Notes under the pieces: generated by a model
Seen by the model: only the letters and a program-made list of their open reading frames with translations
Databases searched by the model: none
What the model was told of the DNA's origin: nothing
Virus record (IMG/VR): IMGVR_UViG_3300010885_022314
Span: 1-21,427 of that record
Strand: one strand, 5' to 3'
Length of the DNA: 21,427 bases
Source: a virus
Shown: one piece after another, positions 9,893-16,985 of the stretch
How the letters are laid out: the number at the start of each line of letters is the position of its first letter
Position numbering within the stretch: position 1 is the first letter of the stretch
Position numbers and translations under genes: made by a program

Positions 9893-9897
9893 AGTAC

Positions 9898-9905
9898 TAT
9901 TTATT
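9898..9905 (-). promoter_or_regulatory. Candidate phage late promoter directly in front of gp25 (AATAAATA)
   Basis: The minus strand reads GAATAAATAG followed by TACTATG, so the octamer ends five bases before the gp25 start codon. It differs from the T4 late consensus TATAAATA by the first base only. With the usual 6-7 base distance from octamer to transcription start, the transcript would begin at or next to the ATG, giving a leaderless or nearly leaderless message. No ribosome binding site is visible. Alternatively the octamer is chance sequence in a 20-base AT-rich spacer and gp25 is translated from read-through messages. Confidence 0.45.
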
Positions 9906-9912
9906 CTGTTTA

Positions 9913-12129
9913 TTAACCACCAGTTTTAACAGGGTTTCCACGACTATCTGTTAAAATACTGCCACTGCCTGTACTCACTGTTGCACCTTTAAGTTGGCCA
10001 AAGAAGCATTCGTAGAGTCCTTTTTTAGTAGCATGGATGTCTGGTGTATTAAATCCAACAGCCGCACAGGCCGCTTCAAAATAACTAGGGCTAGATTGGT
10101 CTGCCTTAACTCTGTCTTTCATATAGTAGGCAACAACTTTGGCGCCTATTTCTGGATCTGCTAATAAATCTGGATTGTTTACTAGGTCTGCACCTGCTAG
10201 CTGACCATACCTTGTATAATTTGCTCGACCAGTTAGTTGGACATATCCACGTCCGATATACTTTGCTCCGTCACCGGGTTGTTTATTTCCTAGTTCTTTT
10301 CCTTTAGGTGTATCATAACCATATAAAAATTCTGGCAGTTTATTTCCAGGATTACCTACATAGCTTTGTGCCAAATCCCTGTTGCCTTTAAACTTGCTAG
10401 GAAATACTTGTAAAAGTCGATCGGCTGTGGTGTAATTAAAACTTTCTGTGGCACACTTCCATCTACTTTCGCCTCCGCATATACCTAATATAGCGGCAAT
10501 GGCATTAGGATCTGATATTCCTGCGGCTATACACGCATCTTTAATTAATTGTATGCCGTTGCCTTTAGCACCATTAATCATTTGAGCATACTTAGGATCA
10601 CATGTTCCCGGAGTGACCTCTGGATAATTAGAAGGTGCCTGTACATCTGAATTTGGATTTGGGGCAACGCCTGGTCTATTTTGCAAAGTACTATCGGTAG
10701 CGGCTGTTGTAAATTGAGCAGGATTAATACTTTCATGTTGATCCCAAGGTTCGTGTGTTGGCACACGTTGCATAATTGATTTAATTGACGTAGATTTATA
10801 AAAATTACTATTTGCCCATCCGCTGTTAAATTCTCTGTTAGGTAGATTATAAATTGTTAATCTATCAGGTGTTTCAGAAGACTGGGCGGCTTCTGCGCCA
10901 GGACCATTCATATGTATCTGTCCAGCTGTTTCGTAGTGATTGCCACCGCTGCCAATGTTAGTATTGCCTGCTGAAGTAAGGAACACATTTTGTGCTTCGG
11001 CATGAAGGCCGGCACCTACAGTTAATCTAGAAGTTTGACCTACAGTTTCATGTTTGTCGTTTCTGATAGCAATTTTAGCTTCGTCATCAACAATTAAATA
11101 ATAATGTCCAGTGATGTTAGCTTCAAAATTTCCCTGAGCTCTCATGTGTATATGGCGTCCTGCTTCAAGATGTATATCTCTGTCAGCACGGAAATTAAAA
11201 TCATTCTTAGTATGAATACTAACACTGTCTTCAGCATAGATATCAAGTTTTCCGTTGCTGGTCATTTCAATCCAGGCAGTACCTTTGCTGTTAGCTATGT
11301 AAATTAAATCATGGCTATTATGTAATAATATTTGATGTCCTGTCCTAGTTCTAATACGTACTAATTCATTTTGCCCGTTGAGGTCTCCGTCATCCATGAC
11401 AAATTGCGAGCCACCTAGGCGACTAACGGGCAGTTGCTTAACATCGCCTGCATAACCAATTGTTCCTTGCTTGGCTCCTGCACTGGTATCTACTGGGCCC
11501 GGAGTTGAAATACCAAATACTGAACTTGGGACTTCTCTACGTGCAGAGCTTGATGTCACTCCCCTAACACTATCAAGCAACAATCCCTGTTGCATAAGCC
11601 TATCTGCAAAAGGATGTACAGGTTTGCGTATTGTTTCCGGATTTGGATTTTCTAACTTTTGTGCTCGTTTGTTAAATTCAGAAACTGGAAGATACTCTGT
11701 GCCGTATTTCCTTTTTTGCTCTTCGGTCATATGTGTTTGCCGGCTAGCGGCAATTCCAGGAACCATGTGATTCTGGAATATGTCTTGAACGCACCCAAAC
11801 CAATAACCTTGATTAGGGTCACCGTCAATAAACATGACCATAATTACTGTGCCTACATCGGGTGGGATCATCCACATGCCGTAAGATTTTTGTGCATCGT
11901 CAAACTTACCAGCATCATTGCCTTCGAATCTAACAGAGGTCACTCCATAGAAAGGACTTAGATATTTTACAATATAAGTATCTGATTGATTGGCAATTGA
12001 ATTAGGAATACCTTTAAGCAGAGCAACTTCAAGACTACCCATGTAGGTAGGATCTAGATGGTTAGTCACTTCTGCAAGGAAAGGTCCCGGAGTGGATAAT
12101 TTACTTCGTGTTCGTTTTTCAATAGCCAT
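9913..12129 (-). CDS. 5: Baseplate central spike gp5 with C-terminal GH19-type lysozyme domain
   Basis: 738 residues. gp5 forms the trimeric membrane-piercing needle below the hub. Residues about 12-120 form the OB-fold (GPFLAEVTNHLDPTYMGSLE, later GYWFGCV). Residues about 240-410 are the spike beta-helix, seen as an alternation of short polar and hydrophobic strands (IHLEAGRHIHMRAQGNF). A Pro/Asn/Ser-rich linker (about 460-510) leads to a C-terminal domain, about 515-710, that matches GH19 chitinase/endolysin proteins: GGESRW with the probable catalytic Glu554, TESFNY with Glu562, LLQVFP, and the hallmark GDGAKYIGRGYVQLTGRANY at 619-638. The predicted activity is cleavage of peptidoglycan glycan chains during injection. 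In T4 the lysozyme is a different family (GH24) and sits between the OB-fold and the beta-helix; here it follows the helix. A GGATT-type ribosome binding site precedes the ATG, three bases after the hub gene stop. Confidence 0.92.
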   Translation of the reverse strand: MAIEKRTRSKLSTPGPFLAEVTNHLDPTYMGSLEVALLKGIPNSIANQSDTYIVKYLSPFYGVTSVRFEGNDAGKFDDAQKSYGMWMIPPDVGTVIMVMFIDGDPNQGYWFGCVQDIFQNHMVPGIAASRQTHMTEEQKRKYGTEYLPVSEFNKRAQKLENPNPETIRKPVHPFADRLMQQGLLLDSVRGVTSSSARREVPSSVFGISTPGPVDTSAGAKQGTIGYAGDVKQLPVSRLGGSQFVMDDGDLNGQNELVRIRTRTGHQILLHNSHDLIYIANSKGTAWIEMTSNGKLDIYAEDSVSIHTKNDFNFRADRDIHLEAGRHIHMRAQGNFEANITGHYYLIVDDEAKIAIRNDKHETVGQTSRLTVGAGLHAEAQNVFLTSAGNTNIGSGGNHYETAGQIHMNGPGAEAAQSSETPDRLTIYNLPNREFNSGWANSNFYKSTSIKSIMQRVPTHEPWDQHESINPAQFTTAATDSTLQNRPGVAPNPNSDVQAPSNYPEVTPGTCDPKYAQMINGAKGNGIQLIKDACIAAGISDPNAIAAILGICGGESRWKCATESFNYTTADRLLQVFPSKFKGNRDLAQSYVGNPGNKLPEFLYGYDTPKGKELGNKQPGDGAKYIGRGYVQLTGRANYTRYGQLAGADLVNNPDLLADPEIGAKVVAYYMKDRVKADQSSPSYFEAACAAVGFNTPDIHATKKGLYECFFGQLKGATVSTGSGSILTDSRGNPVKTGG

Positions 12130-12132
12130 ATA

Positions 12133-15100
12133 TTACAATCCAAATAATTTTCGCAGGGGGCTTTTTGCTGACTTTGATCCAAACTGAGCAACTACCGTTG
12201 TAGCTAAACCTATTGCATAGGGATTTCCTAAAATATTACTGATACTAGATTGGTTAGATTCAACCGAACCTGATACTCCAGTTAAACCACCAAGTTGTGT
12301 TTGTGCGGTCTGCAATAGGCCTCGTTGCGACGACGCATCTGCTAGATTAGGTCGACCTAACCCAGGTATACCAGTAGTCATCTGATTCATATTAGTTATG
12401 TTAGGAACACTGCCTTGATAAGCTATATCGGGCACAACATTAGGAGCGGTTGAATACGGATAGGTAGACGGGATGTTTGGATATTTGCTAGAAGGCATAT
12501 TGTTTAGATTAACACCTTGATTAACAGCAGTTTGCAAATTTACATTGCCAGGAATTAATTTACTAATAAGTGAAATATCTTGAAACACCTTACTTTTTAA
12601 CGATGGTGACAATCCTGATAATTGAATAGCGTCAATTCCCAAACTTTTAATAACACCGGTAGGATCTGTCGCTGTCCCATTAACTACACTGGCAATTTTT
12701 CCGGCAGCGTTGATTGCTATACCTGCTGCCGCTTGCTTTTGAATTGGCACTAGTCCACTTAAATTCACAGGAGTACTAAATTGTCGTGATACTCCGAGAT
12801 ACGATGCCGCATCACTAGTTGGTGGTATAGTTGAATATCGTTGGCTTTCTGAAGCTACAGCAGGAGCAGGTGTAGATATTATTCTACTGCCTTCTCGAAT
12901 CAATGTCACAGCCGCTGAGGCATAGGGATTAAATTTAACTCTTGCACCAACACCAATTCCTGAACCTTTAACACCTGTTGCTTTATTAATTGCATTTGCA
13001 CTTGCTTGAGCTATATAATTTGAAGCAATAGCTTGTGTTAATGGAGGAAGGCCTGGAATATTAGAAAGAATCTTATTGGCTTGCCTGCCTGCAAGAACAC
13101 CACCTACCGTTCCTAGAGAAACATTACGGTTAAGAGCATATCCCAATAAGGATATTCCTGTCGGACCCAATTTAGATTGCACAAGGCCCACAATTCCAGA
13201 AGATTGCAAGCGTATTCCTGTTGCTAATTGATTAGCACCTCCGGGAATTGCGCCGCCAAACACAGACGAACCTAAAGTTTGACGTCCAATTCCATTTGTC
13301 ACTGCGCCACTAACTTGAGGGAAAACATTGTCCGAGGTGCCACCTAGTCCGCCAGGTGCCTGTGTAAAATTACTAGCTTCTCCCGGAAGTCCAGGATTGG
13401 GTAAACTTCTTTGTGTTAGTTCTTGTAAATTTGCATCATCGGGTCGAATACCTGCTTGGGCGGCCGCGGCAACTCCTGATGCTTGTAATGCGCCGCCGGC
13501 TTGTTCAGAATCTGCAGAAGTTTCTTGATTAGCAGGATTAGGAGCTTGAACAAACTGTTGTGAAACGTCACTAGGTCTCGTTTGAATATCAAGATATTGT
13601 CCTGGTGTTCGAATAATTTCTAAAGTTTGTTTAAATTGGCCGTCTGCAAATCTACTAGTAGCTTTAATAACTTGGTAAACTCCGCCAAAAGGAACTTTCT
13701 GAGGATCAAAGTACATGAGCCCGCCATCGGGTAAAGTTTTATAATCTATTGGATTATTAAATGTTATTCCTATTAACAATTCTCCCTGAGAAGCATGAGC
13801 TTCACCGTCAATAGTGACTCCTTTCTGAGTGTCGTCAGGTTTTGGATTGTAATTTCCAATTCCACCTGTAATCAAATAAAACGGGTCGCCTATAATTTCT
13901 ATGTCACCTTTGATTAATGCAGTTTTAGAATTTACAACAGAATCGTGTAAACCTTTGGCCATAACAGAATATGCATCTGTTTGACGTTGGCCTGCATTCG
14001 GAGTATTACCTACTCGAGTTTGTGTAAGATCCGGATTAGTTCTAGTCACAGGGGGTGGGGTTTGTGTGGCTTCAATTTTTTCTTTATTGCCCGAATTCAT
14101 TTTAGCACTAGGTGTGCCGCTAGAAGCAGCCGCGTCTCTGCGTTCTGGTTGATCAGAATTGCCGCCGGCTTTACCAACGCCTTCAAAATATAAGTTGTCA
14201 AATAGCAGTTTAAAATTTATTATGTCAACATTTTTTCCGGAATAGATATAATTGTATTCTCTAGTGACCCGTTGTTGTAATTTTTCAACATCGATTGCCA
14301 ACGACTCATACCCTGGAATTTTTGTGTAATGAATCTTATATGGGAATACCACATAGGTAAATTTCTGGAAGGGCTTTTTACTAACTTCATCTACTTCATC
14401 TAAATCAGCGACGTCGATCTTAACCATGAAATATTCTAACATTCCATAATCGTCAATATTTCCCTTAACATCTTTTAATATCTTTTTTAGATATTCACTA
14501 TCTCGAATAACAGCTGATATAATGTCGTGTACATTGGTGTTTTCTGAGAAGTGCACCTGTCCACTGCTGTTAAACGGATTGTATTTTATAGATTCAGGAG
14601 CTTTAGCCTGTTGTTCGGGGCTAGAACTAGGCTGGTCTTTTGTCTTATAGTTGTTTGTTTTTGGTGTGCTGCCAGGATTATCAAATTTATAAACTGCACT
14701 ATCTTTTAAAAGTTCAATAACTGCTGACTCAGCAATTTTGTTTTCAACAGCATAATCTAATCCTTTATCAGGGTCCCACAACGGAAATTTAATTTCATAG
14801 GTATCGTGCTTAGACGAAGGAGTGGCTTTTGATTGTTTGTCTGAGCTTGTTTTTTGCAGATTTAACTTATCCATTAAATTTGTTAAAATTTCTTTAATGG
14901 TCTTTCCGGACATGTTAATTGGTTCTTTAAGGAGGTTTGGAGATCCCATAGCCCTATCTCCAGGAGGAACAGCATCTACTTTATATACAGTGCCTCGCTC
15001 AGTGACTTCAACTTCAACTTTAGTAAAAATAAAAGGAAAATACCTAGAACTTTTATCAATTTTTTTAGGGGTTGGAAGATCAACATCATCGGGGTATCCT

Positions 15101-15717
15101 TGAAATTCCATTAATAGTACAAATTTTGCGTCTGCATAACTGACATATCCTGCAGCCACGGCAGAAGTATGTAGTGCTTCTAAAAATCCGTTAATACTGT
15201 AAGGTTCAATAATTTGAAATTTTATATTTGTTGGCTGACTAACTCCGCCCGACTGACTAGGTGCCAACTGGCTGATGATCTCAACATGGTCAATGTACAT
15301 GTCAAATCTGCCGGGGCTATCTTTATTAAATCCAGAAAGGGTATCAGCCGAATTTTGTGCAGATTTTTTTACCACCGAATCATATTTGTCATATACCTCA
15401 ACTTGAGATTTACGGGTTAAATCTTCGTTAGACATTCCGGCAGTGCCTTTACCCCCTGACTTTAGAATAATTTTTCCTAGGGTACCATTTCTATATGCTT
15501 CGGGGGTTGCGGCAACATCTTTACCCAAGGCCGCAATGGTAAAATTATAAGTGTACGATCTATAAGAATTTAAAACATTTTTGCCTGCCGAACCAGTAAA
15601 CATCGGAGTAGCAGGTTCTCCAGCTTTTTTTCGTTCAACGTTTTCATCAGCTTTGATAGGGTTGTCGGCTTCCTCTCCGTGTATAACATTGCCTTGCTGG
15701 TCATAGTCTATTTCCAT
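12133..15717 (-). CDS. Large baseplate hub-type protein with Ala/Gly-rich C-terminal half
   Basis: 1194 residues. The N-terminal part (about 130-510) looks like a tail hub protein: VEIISQ, FLEALHTSAVAAGYVSYADA, FPFIFTKVEVEVTERGTVYKV, and especially the hub-type REYNYIYSGKNVDIINFKL near 486-504. A second block (about 595-710, IKGDIEIIGDPFYL then GVYQVIKATSRFADG with QTLEIIR) looks like the closing hub domain. A polar Gln/Pro/Asn/Ser linker joins them at about 515-585. From about 715 to the end the sequence becomes low-complexity and rich in Ala, Gly, Ser, Ile and Asn, with hydrophobic stretches and a basic tail (KSPLRKLFGL). Its position immediately upstream of gp5, which sits on the hub in T4, supports a role like gp27. 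Sequence identity to T4 gp27 is not evident. I recall a large protein at this locus in cyanophages sometimes labelled VrlC-like, but cannot confirm it here. A GGGA ribosome binding site lies upstream; one base separates it from gp53. Confidence 0.65.
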   Translation of the reverse strand: MEIDYDQQGNVIHGEEADNPIKADENVERKKAGEPATPMFTGSAGKNVLNSYRSYTYNFTIAALGKDVAATPEAYRNGTLGKIILKSGGKGTAGMSNEDLTRKSQVEVYDKYDSVVKKSAQNSADTLSGFNKDSPGRFDMYIDHVEIISQLAPSQSGGVSQPTNIKFQIIEPYSINGFLEALHTSAVAAGYVSYADAKFVLLMEFQGYPDDVDLPTPKKIDKSSRYFPFIFTKVEVEVTERGTVYKVDAVPPGDRAMGSPNLLKEPINMSGKTIKEILTNLMDKLNLQKTSSDKQSKATPSSKHDTYEIKFPLWDPDKGLDYAVENKIAESAVIELLKDSAVYKFDNPGSTPKTNNYKTKDQPSSSPEQQAKAPESIKYNPFNSSGQVHFSENTNVHDIISAVIRDSEYLKKILKDVKGNIDDYGMLEYFMVKIDVADLDEVDEVSKKPFQKFTYVVFPYKIHYTKIPGYESLAIDVEKLQQRVTREYNYIYSGKNVDIINFKLLFDNLYFEGVGKAGGNSDQPERRDAAASSGTPSAKMNSGNKEKIEATQTPPPVTRTNPDLTQTRVGNTPNAGQRQTDAYSVMAKGLHDSVVNSKTALIKGDIEIIGDPFYLITGGIGNYNPKPDDTQKGVTIDGEAHASQGELLIGITFNNPIDYKTLPDGGLMYFDPQKVPFGGVYQVIKATSRFADGQFKQTLEIIRTPGQYLDIQTRPSDVSQQFVQAPNPANQETSADSEQAGGALQASGVAAAAQAGIRPDDANLQELTQRSLPNPGLPGEASNFTQAPGGLGGTSDNVFPQVSGAVTNGIGRQTLGSSVFGGAIPGGANQLATGIRLQSSGIVGLVQSKLGPTGISLLGYALNRNVSLGTVGGVLAGRQANKILSNIPGLPPLTQAIASNYIAQASANAINKATGVKGSGIGVGARVKFNPYASAAVTLIREGSRIISTPAPAVASESQRYSTIPPTSDAASYLGVSRQFSTPVNLSGLVPIQKQAAAGIAINAAGKIASVVNGTATDPTGVIKSLGIDAIQLSGLSPSLKSKVFQDISLISKLIPGNVNLQTAVNQGVNLNNMPSSKYPNIPSTYPYSTAPNVVPDIAYQGSVPNITNMNQMTTGIPGLGRPNLADASSQRGLLQTAQTQLGGLTGVSGSVESNQSSISNILGNPYAIGLATTVVAQFGSKSAKSPLRKLFGL

Positions 15718-15718
15718 A

Positions 15719-16018
15719 TTATAATCCCAATGCTTTATTAATTGTGGTTATTTTAGGAAGATAAATTTTTACGCCGGATATCATGTCAAATATCGGATCT
15801 GACATAACAGCCGAATTTCTAACAACAAACACCCACCATAGCCCTACATCTCCGTAAATGTCGTGCGCTAGTAGATCTGGTCGATGTTCATAGTTCTTAG
15901 TCACCGTAAACAAAATGTCGTCACTTTGTGCAGGTATGTTTCTATAATTAAGAGTATCTAAATATCCGTTAACTACTTCAGTGGTATAGTAAGGGCTATT
16001 TTTTTTGTATGTTGTCAT
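15719..16018 (-). CDS. 53: Baseplate wedge protein gp53
   Basis: 99 residues from the chosen start (MTTYKKNSPYY). gp53 clamps wedge subunits gp6, gp25 and gp48 together in the T4 baseplate and contains a LysM-like fold. The visible core is DLLAHDIYGDVGLWWVFVVRN followed by DPIFDMISGVKIYLP, the LysM-like pattern seen in gp53 proteins; T4 gp53 is longer (196 residues). The start at 16018 is preferred over an upstream in-frame ATG at 16051 because it has a strong GGAGG nine bases upstream and forms a TAATG one-base overlap with the stop of gp48, whereas the longer form would overlap gp48 by 34 bases and has no better binding site. It lies between gp48 and the hub gene. Confidence 0.85.
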   Translation of the reverse strand: MTTYKKNSPYYTTEVVNGYLDTLNYRNIPAQSDDILFTVTKNYEHRPDLLAHDIYGDVGLWWVFVVRNSAVMSDPIFDMISGVKIYLPKITTINKALGL

Positions 16019-16875
16019 TATAGATAGCCTCCAGTTTTTCCATTTAACCAACCACTAACTGTGTGCTCTAGAATTTCTTGACGACTATACATTGGTAAGC
16101 AAACTACTTGAATTTCCGATAGTGTGGGGACCGAAGTTTTTCCATATATAGAAGCACTTGTTTTACCTATTGTAAAATAATCTACAGTGTTTGGCAAATC
16201 TATTCTAAAACTATTAATAGCAACAGGCACATTTTTAAACATAAAATCTCCCCAAGCATCTAATCTGCAAATAGGAGGAGGGCTTCCGCTGTCAGAATCA
16301 TTACCAAACCGCATTTTTGTCAAGGCTCTTAACAAATGAATAGTGGCCAAATATACTCCAGCATCTTTGTCATTTTGTACAGAAAATTTTCCTGTTATAG
16401 AAATTGTACCAACTGAACTAGACTTGTAAAAATTTTGAGTATAGTTGCTATGTGTTGGAGACTGACTGGTGTAGTCAGCTTTGTATTCTTGACCAATAGA
16501 AGGAGTAAATGGAAAAATTATGCCTCCTAAATTTTGTAATTCATCCTTCAGTCCAGCAGTAAACTTTGTTAGATATGCGGAAGGAACTCTAATTTTAACA
16601 CGAGTATCTTGGCTTGTTGCTTTACTATTCATGCTAGAAATATTAACAGCAGGCGGTGGTGGTGTTTCGGGCATTGCACCTGCAGTGACCTGACCGTCTG
16701 CTGTTCCCATACCACCATTATCCATTCCGGACATGGTCATACTTGGTAAGTCATATCCATCATACCCATTACTGTCTAATATGTCTGTTTGTTCAGCAGG
16801 AGGCCCTAGCACTTCGGCACTGTTATACTTGTTTAGAGTACTTGCATCTGATTTACTAGGATTGGTAGTTGCCAT
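16018..16875 (-). CDS. 48: Baseplate tail tube cap gp48
   Basis: 285 residues. gp48 and its paralogue gp54 sit on the hub and start tail-tube polymerisation. Residues 1-90 are a low-complexity leader rich in Ser, Gly, Met and Pro, including MSGMDNGGMG and a PPPP run. The folded part begins near residue 90 (VKIRVPSAYL) and carries the family core: GGIIFPFTPSIGQEYKADY, HSNYTQNFYKSSSVGTISITG, then HLLRALTKMRFG and PPPICRLDAWGDFMF, ending with VPTLSEIQVVCLPMYSRQE. The mixed beta pattern is that of a tube protein. I prefer gp48 to gp54 because the core resembles marine-phage gp48 as I remember it; gp54 cannot be excluded. It is the first gene of the minus-strand block, with AAGGA six bases before the ATG, and its stop overlaps the gp53 start. 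Confidence 0.82.
   Translation of the reverse strand: MATTNPSKSDASTLNKYNSAEVLGPPAEQTDILDSNGYDGYDLPSMTMSGMDNGGMGTADGQVTAGAMPETPPPPAVNISSMNSKATSQDTRVKIRVPSAYLTKFTAGLKDELQNLGGIIFPFTPSIGQEYKADYTSQSPTHSNYTQNFYKSSSVGTISITGKFSVQNDKDAGVYLATIHLLRALTKMRFGNDSDSGSPPPICRLDAWGDFMFKNVPVAINSFRIDLPNTVDYFTIGKTSASIYGKTSVPTLSEIQVVCLPMYSRQEILEHTVSGWLNGKTGGYL
16028..16032 (-). promoter_or_regulatory. Ribosome binding site deciding the gp53 start (GGAGG)
   Basis: A perfect GGAGG on the minus strand, nine bases before the ATG at 16018-16016 and inside the 3' end of gp48. It is the strongest Shine-Dalgarno sequence noticed in the left block and supports translational coupling of gp53 to gp48. Confidence 0.8.
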
Positions 16876-16881
16876 AATTGG

Positions 16882-16886
16882 TCCTT
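16882..16886 (-). promoter_or_regulatory. Ribosome binding site of gp48 (AAGGA), inside a possible late start region
   Basis: The minus strand reads TATAAAGGACCAATT before the ATG: AAGGA with a six-base spacer. A few bases further upstream lies GTAAATA (16900-16894), two bases away from the late octamer TATAAATA when the preceding G is included. The whole left block needs a promoter somewhere upstream of gp48, and this 110-base gap is the only place inside the window. The binding site is well supported, the late element only weakly. Confidence 0.6.
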
Positions 16887-16902
16887 TATAGCATATTTAC
16901 CA

Positions 16903-16910
16903 TATAAATA
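16903..16910 (+). promoter_or_regulatory. Exact T4-type late promoter octamer TATAAATA, facing gp55
   Basis: TATAAATA is the full -10 consensus recognised by the T4 gp55-gp33 polymerase. Here it reads on the plus strand, 75 bases before the gp55 start and 23 bases before the -35 box of the sigma70 promoter. If used, it would let gp55 drive its own gene and the gp47-gp46 operon late in infection. An eight-base AT motif can arise by chance in such DNA, so use is unproven. Confidence 0.45.
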
Positions 16911-16933
16911 AACTGCTGATATTATTATTTCGG

Positions 16934-16961
16934 TTGACATAACGTATTTCTGTGCTATACT
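16934..16961 (+). promoter_or_regulatory. Strong host sigma70-type promoter for the gp55-gp47-gp46 operon
   Basis: A perfect -35 TTGACA (16934-16939), a 16-base spacer, and -10 TATACT (16956-16961) preceded by TGC, which is an extended -10. Transcription would begin near 16968, about 18 bases before the gp55 ATG, leaving just enough leader for the AAGGA at 16969-16973. This is the best promoter seen in the window and fits early or middle expression by unmodified host RNA polymerase. Confidence 0.85.
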
Positions 16962-16985
16962 AGTACATAAGGAAAAATAATAAGA

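Noticed and set aside
11471-11961. Overlapping plus-strand open frames of about 100 residues
   Set aside because: Both are antisense to gp5 and overlap each other; no start signals and no family resemblance.
16019-16051. Longer gp53 start at 16051
   Set aside because: It would overlap gp48 by 34 bases; the ATG at 16018 has GGAGG nine bases upstream and a one-base coupling overlap.
16894-16900. Minus-strand GTAAATA as a firm late promoter for gp48
   Set aside because: Two mismatches to the octamer in very AT-rich DNA; kept only as a side remark at the gp48 ribosome binding site.
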